From the NCBI GenBank assembly GCA_030512295.1, contig JAULSR010000002.1:8246001-8310000 (forward strand): a DNA stretch of 64,000 bases, read 5' to 3'. Below, piece by piece: positions 48,428 to 57,336 of this stretch. The DNA is from Bombardia bombarda. Taxonomy: Eukaryota > Ascomycota > Sordariomycetes > Sordariales > Lasiosphaeriaceae. The first letter of the stretch is position 1, and each line of letters begins with the position of its first letter. A program made the translations under genes and the position numbers. Under the pieces are notes generated by a model. The model ran no database searches, had not been told where the DNA came from, and saw only the letters and a program-made list of their open reading frames with translations.

Positions 48428-49136
48428 CTAGTTGCGTCCCTGGACGGTATGAGCAGCCGACGAGCAATGGCGACGATGCCTGAGGGACCTGGTCACTTAC
48501 CTCCAAGAACCCAGCCATGAAGTCTGCGGGCAATCTCTTGTCGCCACGGAAGTTCTCGCCCTTGAAGTAGGACATGATGTGGGTCGTCTGGCGCCAGTAG
48601 TTCATGGTCTCCTGTGTAGCTGTTGTCAGCTCCGGCTCGAGATGGCGATACCAATTGCATTGCGCATTAAAAGCTGTCACGCCTCGACTCTCTTGTGACC
48701 ACCCATAGACAATGATATTGATTGCCAGACTTCTCCATGACCCCCATTCCACCGGCGCGGCCACACTGACGAGAGGGGGCTTACTTGGTAGTCGATGTTG
48801 CCCTTCATGAGCAGCACGTCCACGACGGACAGCTTGTTGACGAATCGGTGACGCTCGAACTCCTGTCTAATGCGTGTCCGAATGGTAGAGACGGTGAGGG
48901 GGACGGAGTACATCGTCTGGATCTCGGGCGCCTGCGTAAACACACACAACACGGGTGCTTGTCAGCAACTGAACCGGTCGGTCGTTCGGGGCCTAGTCCT
49001 CCTCAATCGCAATCGTGGGATTTCGCATTATAGCCACCCTGTGGTTCTCTCAACGTACAGCACGAATCCATTTCCGATATACCGCAAGCACGCGTCGCTT
49101 CGCCTCGGTCGAGTTGGCCGCTACCACCACCATCAT
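48428..49136 (-). CDS. NDUFA6: Complex I accessory LYR subunit NDUFA6/B14 (Neurospora 14.8 kDa type)
   Basis: Accessory subunit of mitochondrial NADH:ubiquinone oxidoreductase; the LYR protein that docks acyl carrier protein on the matrix arm. The model is complement(join(48428..48439,48501..48611,48785..48931,49059..49136)), 115 aa; each exon is a whole number of codons. Exon 1 carries the LYR-type helix [13 protein letters not shown], exon 2 [13 protein letters not shown] and [20 protein letters not shown], exon 3 [16 protein letters not shown] to DFMAGFLE. The last exon is only 12 nt and adds Gly-Arg-Asn and the stop, as I recall for fungal orthologues. Start is one of two adjacent ATGs (49136 or 49133). 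Long overlapping frames from intron read-through are not the gene. Confidence 0.87.
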
Positions 49137-49761
49137 CCGTCAGTTTCCGAATCTCTCTCAATCAAGGTCGGCCTATATCGGTCGCTGTTTGGGGGGGGGG
49201 CAGCTCACATTGCTTCGTTGTGACCGCGAATTGGGTAGGTAGAACCGCCATGACGACCGATGCGACTGCGGCCGTGTGTCGTGTTGGTCGGGCTGAGGTC
49301 CTCGTTTCGTTACGTGACGTAGATGCCGCAGGTCAAGCAACCTGAGGTTTGTCGTCGGTTTGGTTGCTTCATTGACCAATCCCCAATGGCGGCCCGCAGG
49401 CGGAAGCTTGGACCACTCACAGCACAGCACACAGCAGCGCAGCATAATCCATGCGCCACGCCACATACAAGACTGCGCCTTGTCTTTTGGCCGACTAACC
49501 GCCACAATAGCTCAGCCTAGGTAGCTACTAGCAGCTAAATTAGTCATCCACGAAGCTTGGCTTAACTTGGCCCCATTCAACTCGCAAGTTGCAACTCCAT
49601 AGGAAGGAAGGACCCTTGATTCCATATCATCGTCACTCGGCACTCCCAAACCAAGCAAGATATCTCCACCTGTCTCCTCGCCACCACCTGTTTCCCGACT
49701 TCCCACACCAAACCACCACCATCACCACCACCACCACACAAACCCAACACACCAGCCAAAA
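49137..49761. promoter_or_regulatory. Bidirectional promoter between NDUFA6 and BUD31
   Basis: 625 bases between head-to-head starts. Two CCAAT boxes on the plus strand, at 49376-49380 and 49383-49387, are placed for the HAP/CBC complex that regulates respiratory genes. Also has a G10 run at 49191-49200. Assignment as a shared promoter is inferred from the geometry. Confidence 0.4.
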
Positions 49762-50208
49762 ATGCCCGCCATCCGCCCCTCATCCAAGCGCAAGGCGCCC
49801 CCAGATGGCTTCGCCGACATCGAGGAGGACCTGCTCGTGTTCGGCAACAAGATGAAGGACGCGCAGAACGCGCCGACGGACAACATACCCAAGCACCAGG
49901 CGCAGTGGCCCGTCTTCCAGATCTCGCACCAGCGCAGCCGCTACATCTACGAGCTCTACTACAAGAAGGAGGCCATCAGCCGCGCCCTGTACGACTGGCT
50001 GCTCAAGAACGGCTACGCCGACGCCCTGCTCATTGCAAAGTGGAAGAAGTCGGGCTACGAGGACCTCTGCTGCCTGCGCTGCGTCCAGACAAAGGAGACA
50101 AACTTCAACTCGACGTGCATCTGCCGCGTGCCCAAGGCGGAGCTGAAGGGGGTCCAGGATGTGCAGTGCGTTAGCTGTGGGTGTCGGGGGTGTGCTACGA
50201 CGGACTGA
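49762..50208 (+). CDS. bud31: Pre-mRNA splicing factor Bud31 (G10 / Cwc14 family)
   Basis: Component of the activated spliceosome associated with the Prp19/Cef1 complex. Intron-free, 148 aa, the usual length of the family. The signature is very strongly conserved: HQRSRYIYELYYKKEAIS, YDWLLKNGYADALLIAKWKK, LCCLRCVQTKETNFNSTCIC, then CVSCGCRGCATTD. The cysteines form the family's zinc cluster. The N-terminus KRKAPPDGFADIEE is typical of fungal members. ATG 49762 is the only sensible start. Confidence 0.97.
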   Translation: MPAIRPSSKRKAPPDGFADIEEDLLVFGNKMKDAQNAPTDNIPKHQAQWPVFQISHQRSRYIYELYYKKEAISRALYDWLLKNGYADALLIAKWKKSGYEDLCCLRCVQTKETNFNSTCICRVPKAELKGVQDVQCVSCGCRGCATTD

Positions 50209-51008
50209 AGGGGGAAGGTTGAAGTTTTTTTTTTTTTGCAGAAGTGAGCTCGCTTCGTCTGCGCGCACGCGCCGCACCCCAGGTCGTTTTGTCTTATGGG
50301 GACCGAAAGGAAGGATGGTCGTCTATCGCCAACACATTTTATTGATACCAAAGACTCTTCTATTCTTCTGTTTTACTTTGCTTTCATACCTGCTTTATCA
50401 TAGCGACGGCGTTTACAGTGGAAGTGGGGAGTTTCAATGGATATATACAACTGTCATGCAGATTTGCACCCAGATGATCAACCTCAGCCAGTTAAGGGGT
50501 GGATCCAAGGCAGATATGGAGGAGGGGAGAGACTGCTGTCCCATAGCCAACATCAAACCAGGTCTAACGAGATTCATGAAAACTCAGGGAAACAGACTAT
50601 GTTTCGTTACGTTATGTCGCTTGGCGTGTAATATGTGATGCCTAAAGACCGGGTTGTGTAAGACACTTTTCGGGGATAACCATTGGCGCTTCAATAAAAT
50701 ACAACCCGACAACGCCGTGTACCATCTTGCGCTGCTCCAAAGGTTATGCTACCACGTATTCCATGCCCTGATAATCTTGTCCAAAACGACCGACAAGCCG
50801 GTCAGTGTAAAAGACATAACAGCAACAACCTCTGGCCAACAACAGCCCCGACAGATACTAATTCAGAAAGACGCCCGACATCTCTGTCATGCCCCCAGTA
50901 ACCATTACCCAATAACGCCGCAACTCACGGATATGTTTGTATATCAAAACTTCTCCATCAACAGTCCAGGTACCTCGAATATATGAGAGGCTATACACAA
51001 ACGCCGAT
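50209..51008. other. Convergent 3' regions
   Basis: Between the BUD31 stop and the SLC35F6-like stop. T-rich after BUD31 (50226-50237). No gene seen. Confidence 0.5.
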
Positions 51009-52464
51009 TTAGTTATGCTCGATAGGCTCCTCGGGGAGCAACTCCTCCACCTCGTCGACCTTGAGGAAGTCAAACGGCGGCTGGACGATACCGTTGAACA
51101 AGAACGTAAAGTAGACCAGCAGCGCGAAGCCAGCAACCTGCAGCCACTTGAACGTCTCCCAGCCGAGCCCAAGCGACACAATCCAGATGAACAGCGTCCG
51201 GCACGTATCGATAGTCGACCTCGACGTGGCGCTGACCGTCCTGGTGACCGACAGACCGAAAAAGTTGAAGCCCCTATACCATCAATCAGAAATTAGCAAA
51301 AACACCACCACACACCACCACCACACACACCATCACTTACCCAATACTAATCATAATCAACAAACTCGACACAAACACACTCCTATACTCCCAAAACTGC
51401 CTCCACCCCTCCACCATATCAAACGGCCCATACCTCCCCGCCTCCGTCCTCCCCACCGCAAGATGCAGCACCACCATCCCCGCCAGCGTCACCAGGAACC
51501 CAAACAGGCCCTCCCAGCCCACCACCCGGATCGGCTCGATCGCCGACCTCTCCAGAATCCACTCCTCCAGCACAAACTGCGTCGCCGTAAAGATCTGCGC
51601 CCCCGCAATCATGGTCACGCCCACAATCACCCTCAGCGCATCAACGCCCACATCCGCCAGCACCGCCGTCGCATCCGCATCCGCATCCGCATCCGCATCC
51701 GCATGGTGCTTCTTATCCGGCTGGATCGCCCCCGCCAGCCCAACCACCGCCACGCCCAGCACCACGCCGCCGAGCGAGATCCACTGGAACGCGTGCAGCC
51801 TGCGCCGGAGAAAGACAACACTGAACAGGCCGACGAACAGCACGAGCGCGCCGCGCGTCATCTGGTAGATGGACGCGGCGACGAGCAGCAGGCCGGCGTT
51901 CATGAGCGTCGTGCCGAGGATGTCGCAGATGGCGGGCAGGGCGAGCAGGGTGACGCGCCAGCCGCGGAGGACGGCGGCGTCGGACAGTTTCGGCGCCGCG
52001 GCGGTGCCGTTGAGGGCGGTGGTGGAGCGGATGCTGGCGTCGTCGTCGTCGTCGGCGGTGCCGTTGTCTTCTGTGCTGACGGGCTGGTATGACGAGCCGT
52101 TGGCGGCGCTACCAGAGATGTACCGGCTGTAGAGCGACATGCCGGCGACGACGAGCCAGCAGCCCATCTCGCCGATGAACATTTGCAGGGTCTGGATGAC
52201 GGGCTGCTCAAAGTGGGCGCGCTTCTTGGGGTCGGGGTCGTCACAGTTGCGGACGCATTGGTTGTCCTGGGGGGGGGGGGGGGGTTGTGTTAGAGACAAA
52301 TAATTGAAGGTGAAGTACATGAGGTAGATGGATATCTGTCGAGGGGAGGACGAGGTGCGACTGACCTGATACTTTGTCAAGAGGGTGTTGCACACGCCTG
52401 TCAGAAGCATCATGGCCACCAGGAAGGGGATGATGGCCCGCGCGGGGATGATTGGTGACGCCAT
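51009..52464 (-). CDS. SLC35F6: Multi-pass transporter of the SLC35F6 / drug-metabolite (EamA-like) family
   Basis: Ten-helix-type DMT superfamily protein; animal SLC35F6 is lysosomal/mitochondrial, with substrate uncertain. The model is complement(join(51009..51273,51342-adjusted exon 51341..52266,52366..52464)), that is exons 52464-52366, 52266-51341 and 51273-51009, 429 aa, phases consistent. Typical segments: VCNTLLTKYQ at the end of exon 1, FEQPVIQTLQMFIGE, CDILGTTLMNAGLL, SIYQMTRGALVLFVG, AAQ-like ITATQFVLEEW region, and in exon 3 FNFFGLSVTRTVSATSRSTID. An extra acidic/Asn-Thr loop (about residues 80-120) and an Ala-Asp repeat (GCATCC minisatellite, 51671-51704) are inserted in loops. 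Intron 1 has a C16 run directly before its acceptor AG. The C-terminus is acidic. Confidence 0.92.
51671..51704 (-). repeat. GCATCC hexanucleotide minisatellite coding Ala-Asp
   Basis: Between five and six units, encoding alternating Asp and Ala in a loop of the SLC35F6-like transporter. Confidence 0.88.
52269..52284 (+). repeat. G16 homopolymer (C16 polypyrimidine tract of an intron)
   Basis: Read on the minus strand it is a C16 run ending one base before the acceptor AG of intron 1 in the SLC35F6-like gene. Confidence 0.9.
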
Positions 52465-54189
52465 TGCTTATGATATGTCTATAGTAGATAAACGTGTGTA
52501 AATGAGTTGTAGATGTTGGAGAAATTGTAAGGAAATGCCCAAGATAGGGCGGTGTCTGTTCTGTCGATTCCCAGCAACCAAGGTGGTGATGGTAGGTACA
52601 CTAGTAGTCTAGCTTATCTGTTGCTCTGTCGAATGAACCCAAGTCCGAAACAACACGATGTGTCGTTGGGATGGGGGAACAAAGGAAGGAAGCGGAAAAC
52701 GTGGTCTAGTCTTCCAACAACAACGGCTGATGGCTCATGGTCGAGGCCCAAGGTTGGCCTTCTTTGTGTGTGTGTGTACCTGGGTAGGTTGCGCTCAAAC
52801 AACAGATGCCGAGGACGAGGTCAATGGGCAAGGTCACGGGCGGGTCGTCGGGCGGCTGGGCGGGCAGACAGACCTCAAGGTATCGGTCGGGCCAGCTGAT
52901 GCTCCCTGCAGCTGATAGCTGATAATAGCCGTGCTTGCAGGTAGGTACCTAATAAACCTATCCGTAGTCCAGGTACCTTATCGGAACTAGCCGCCCCCGT
53001 AATCAGCATTCAGATCCCCGCCAATAGTCCGTCTGCCGTCGACAGGGAACGTTAGGTTTTGAGCTTACCTTATCCATGCAAAGCCGTGTGTGGGGCCTGC
53101 CTCTGACCAAATGTCCATGTCACAGCTGTCCACGTTTTACTTTGTACTATCTCATCGACCACAGGGGACTCGTAGTACGTAATTAATGGAAGGTTGGATT
53201 GTGTCCTAAGAGGCCATCACCGCCACGACATCCAAATGCATAAACAGGGGGAAAGAGAAAGAGAAACTAAACCCACTCAAACTGACGCCCTGTTAATTAG
53301 AGTCGCAACTAAGAGTCATCATCACCGATCAATCACCAATTTTAGATTTGGAGACATGCCCATCACTCACTCACCTATCCTACGTCTCTCTCAGTCTCAG
53401 TCTCATATTGATAACAGTCTCATATTAATATCTTTAATTGTTAAGAGTTCCACCAAGTGAGGCGCCTTGGGTGGTGGCTATAATATACAACAAGTAGGTA
53501 GGTACCTCGGGTATGTTTGTTTTGGTGTTTCGCTGTACCGTATCGATACTTGATCATATCCTGACACCCAAAACTTGTTGATTGTTCGTTTTCTCCCATT
53601 GCGTCTTTCCCTCATCATCAACGTCTCATCTCACACCGCCCCAACCAACTCAACAAATCCCCCCTCTGACCTTTATCTCATCACCTCTTACATAACCAAC
53701 CACCACACTCAGTCAGAGTCTGTGTGAGGGCCCCTCCATCCACGAGACACTTTCTGTAAATGTTATCAACCATCCGACCCATATATGCTTCCGAGTGGAC
53801 ATTTAATATCTGTCAGCCCGGATTCTTCCTGTCCATCTTCCTTCTCCTTTCTTTACAGACCCGTTGAATATACAATTCGCTCCATCAGGCCTCGGTTCTC
53901 AAGCAGGTGATGTCCACCCGTGAATACCCCCTGTTATGATTATCCGACATGAATAGTCGTGTCGTATCGTATCGCTCTACTAGCCCCTCACTGGTGCCTA
54001 GTTTCTGTATCTCTCGCTCTGGTAGCAAGTCGACAAGATTCGGGCCTTTCATCTAAACGCCTCATCTTAAAACACAACATCCACCCTCCCCCTTAATCCC
54101 TTTTCAGAACCCGACGAGACTCATATTATCCACAAAAGACTCCGCCGACAACCGAAAGGGGTGTAAAAAAAAAAAAGGGAATCCCCTCT
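52465..54189. other. Intergenic region
   Basis: 1.7 kb; promoter side of the SLC35F6-like gene and 3' region of LAG1. Pyrimidine-rich 53550-53750. No gene seen. Confidence 0.5.
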
Positions 54190-55767
54190 CTACTGACCCG
54201 CTGTCCCATTCTGCGCAGCAACAGCGGCGTACGGCTTCTCGCCCGCAGCATTGTTGCTGTCCGTCTCCTCGCCATCCGAATCCTCGCCGTCGCTGCGGTC
54301 GTCTTTGGCAATGTTGTGCACGACGACGCGATACGCAATGCGGATGATGTAGAAGAGCCAAAACAGGTTCAGCGCCTGCAGCGAGCTCAGCAGCGACAGC
54401 GTGATGTAAAAGGCTAGGGGAGACTTGTACTGGCCCGTCTCCCAGTTGACCTCGTAGGGCCCGACCGTCTTGAACTCGGTGAAGAGGCTGAAGAGGATGC
54501 GCAGGTTGAGGAAGTGGCGCAGGTAGATCCAGACGCTCATGAAGATGGCGAAGTAGGGCGCCATCATGGGGTGGTCGACGTAGTTGAGGGACTTTGAGGT
54601 CTGAAACAGAGAGAGATATCAGTGATTGCTACATTTCACCAAAAAGAGAGAAAGGGGTGGAAGAAGAAACAAAACATACCGCCAAGAAAAAGTCGCTAAT
54701 ATCATGCGTGATATAAACAGCCAAACCCATATACGTAAAATGGAACCGATAGCTCAACCCGATAAGAGCCAAGCTAACAATATGATGCCCGACCAGCTCC
54801 TTGAAGTCCTTGCGCCGCTTCTCCATGCCTAGCAACAGCACAATCGCCTGCTGCGCCCAGTAGGCCGCCTGGAACAGATAATAAAACTTGAACTCGGCCT
54901 CGTGCGTCTTGTGGGGAAAGTTCTCGTACATGCCGCGCGTGTTGAAGTACCAGACCGGGGTCCGGCTCATGACGTACATGCCGGCGGGCCCCAGCACGGC
55001 AAAGTAGACGGCCGTGTACATCTGCTCCATGAAGCGCGCCTGCTTGCCGCGCGAGTTGATGCCCGAGTAGCGCGCCAGCGGCCGCAGCAGCTCCTGCATG
55101 ATGAACTCGCGCGTGAACGACAGCACCACAATATAGAACGACACAAACGCAATGTCCCACAGGCCCTTGCCGTACTGCGGCACCTCGTCCGCCGCGCCCG
55201 TCACCGGCGGCAGCTTGTACGACAAGAAGATGAACCGGTGGATCGGGTTGCTCTCGGTCGGGTTGACGGCGTAGAGCGACAGGAGAGCCAGCAGGATGGC
55301 CAGGGGCAGCGCCCACGTGTGCTTGACCGCGAAGTTGACGGCCCGGCGGAGCGTCGAGCGCGCCTTGCGCCGCTTGGAGAAGCGCTTGGTCGTCGGCGCT
55401 GCGGAGCTGCTGCCATCTTTTGCGTCCTGTGATAGTGATTAATTGCCGTTAGCATGTGCGAGGCGGGCAGGTGAGTAGGTAGGCATTGCCGAATGGCCGA
55501 TAGCCAAGGCGCAAACAAGAAAACAGTAAAGTGAAAAAAAAAAAAGCCAAGAGAAAAGCTAAAACTAACCTTTGCCTGGAGATATGCCAGCCCAGTGGCC
55601 AGCCCCGGGGCGCCTGTGTCACCGACTCTAAGGGCGTCTCCCAGACCGCTCGATTTCCTCCGTCGGCGGGCATTGGCCGCGGCGGCGCCTGCTGTCGAGT
55701 GCGATTGGTGGTGGTCGGCCGCCGTGTTCAGTGCCGGGAACGGCTCGTTTTCCGTTGTTGATGCCAT
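54190..55767 (-). CDS. lag1: Ceramide synthase, LAG1/LAC1 family (TLC domain)
   Basis: ER membrane acyl-CoA:sphingoid-base N-acyltransferase making (dihydro/phyto)ceramide. The model is complement(join(54190..54600,54680..55426,55570..55767)), 451 aa, each exon a whole number of codons. Exon 1 is a disordered, Ala/Arg-rich N-terminus. Exon 2 holds the TRAM/LAG1 front part and most of the TLC domain, with FIMQELLRPLARY, YFNTRGMYENFPHK, and the Lag motif with paired catalytic histidines (ELVGHHIVSLALIG, HFTYMGLAVYITHDISDF). Exon 3 continues with TSKSLNYVD and further membrane helices, ending in an acidic tail (about 40 residues). The arrangement and length are those of filamentous-fungal Lag1-type enzymes. 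Acyl-chain preference cannot be read from sequence here. Confidence 0.95.
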
Positions 55768-57336
55768 GCTGGAGCTGAAGTAGCAAGTGCAGTTTCGTGA
55801 TGTGGGATTAAAAAGGCGTGCGGTAGGTGTGGTCAGGTTCGTGCGTTTGCAGTATGTACAGTGCGATGCTCAATGCAGAGCTCTGCAGAACAGATAAAGA
55901 AAGTGATTGAAGAATTTGATAGGTTAGGGAGGTAGAAAAAAGCCGGGCTGCTCCGTATTCGTAGTCAAGATGGTCTGGTCTGTAAACTAAGGAGCGGATC
56001 TTTTTTTCTTCTCCCCTGGACGAACTTGGATGCTGAATGCCTACCAGGAAGGTGAGTGGATTGGTTGAGATGGGACTGGGCACGGCACGCGCTCAACTCG
56101 CGACCAAGAATACGCTGAGGTGAGATCAGACAGCATCCACCAACAGTCGTCGTCGATATGCTCAAGAATAGCCGTCAAGGCAAGATTGCAGATTATGAAA
56201 GGAGCGTTTTAATTAGTTATACATATAGTTAGACGGATTGCATTCAAGAACGACCCGCGGAGCGCGCCGCGAAGAAGCGCGCAATTTCAAATTTCTTCTG
56301 GGTTTGGCTGGGCATATTTTTTTGGACCCCTGTTTCGGCACCAGAGACATGCTTCCATTCGATGACTGTATTTTTTAGCTGGTTACGTAGGTAGTGCTTG
56401 CCGAGCATGAGGACAGTAACCGTACCAGATTTACCGACTGGCCCGAGCTGTTACACATGCAGAAAAATGCCTTGTGTCGCTGGACAGAACCGCTAATATA
56501 AGTGTCTAGCCAACGAGCTGGTAATTACCACACAAACTACCTACTGACTGACCCACTCGGAATCCCGCGGATAACGGAAAAGGGGGTTTGCGGGTTTTGG
56601 TCCACCCCGACTTTAAGCACTACCCAGGCTTGACCTACCCACACCCGCTCACCACTGACTTCAATATCCGTACTCTTTCTCCATGACCAACTCGGATTGA
56701 CCATGATTTATCCTTTGAGCACCGTTGTACGTAGAACCTCAATGTGCTCAGGGGCGGAGGATAAGTCTGTTTGTGAATAGAGATACCACCTATCCCACTT
56801 CACACAGGCAAAAGCAAAAGCAAATGAACAAAGCCCAATCCCTCCTCGGTTGTTTACTTGACAATACTCGCTTTCATTCCATGTCATCATGATGTCCCTC
56901 ACTTAGCTAGCGTGTAACCGCTGTTACCGTTCTGCAACTATATATATATATATATAGCTAGACAAACAAGAAATCAAATACCCCCTTCATCCCTCCTCCA
57001 TAAGTCAACATGCTGCCTGCCAACCAGTTGAAAATGTATAGTTCACACCCAACAACAGCAGTATGCGACTGACTAACTAAGTAGATAAAACACCATCTAT
57101 CGTCGTCGCATCTCATCTCAACTGGATATACAAAAATCAAGATCAATGGATATAAACTCCCATGTAAACGCCCTGCTATATTGGCTCCTTATGCCTTCCT
57201 CCTTTCATATAACCCCTCCCATGAAAATGCACAAGAAAAAACGCCATTACAACAGTTCAATATCAACGCTTTTTGGCATTCCACGCTCGCTGCACAGATA
57301 GACACTTAAACAATGCATACATGCACATTACCTACA
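55768..57336. other. Intergenic region
   Basis: LAG1 promoter side and 3' region of PalH. Contains a TA repeat (56939-56956). No gene seen. Confidence 0.5.
56939..56956 (+). repeat. TA dinucleotide repeat
   Basis: Nine TA units, 3' of the PalH stop. Confidence 0.85.

Noticed and set aside
48216..48764. 182-codon minus-strand frame as a separate protein
   Set aside because: It contains NDUFA6 exon 3 plus unspliced introns; the spliced model explains the conserved part better.
51148..52092. Long plus-strand frame of about 310 codons
   Set aside because: Antisense to the SLC35F6-like gene, whose three exons join in phase and have family motifs.
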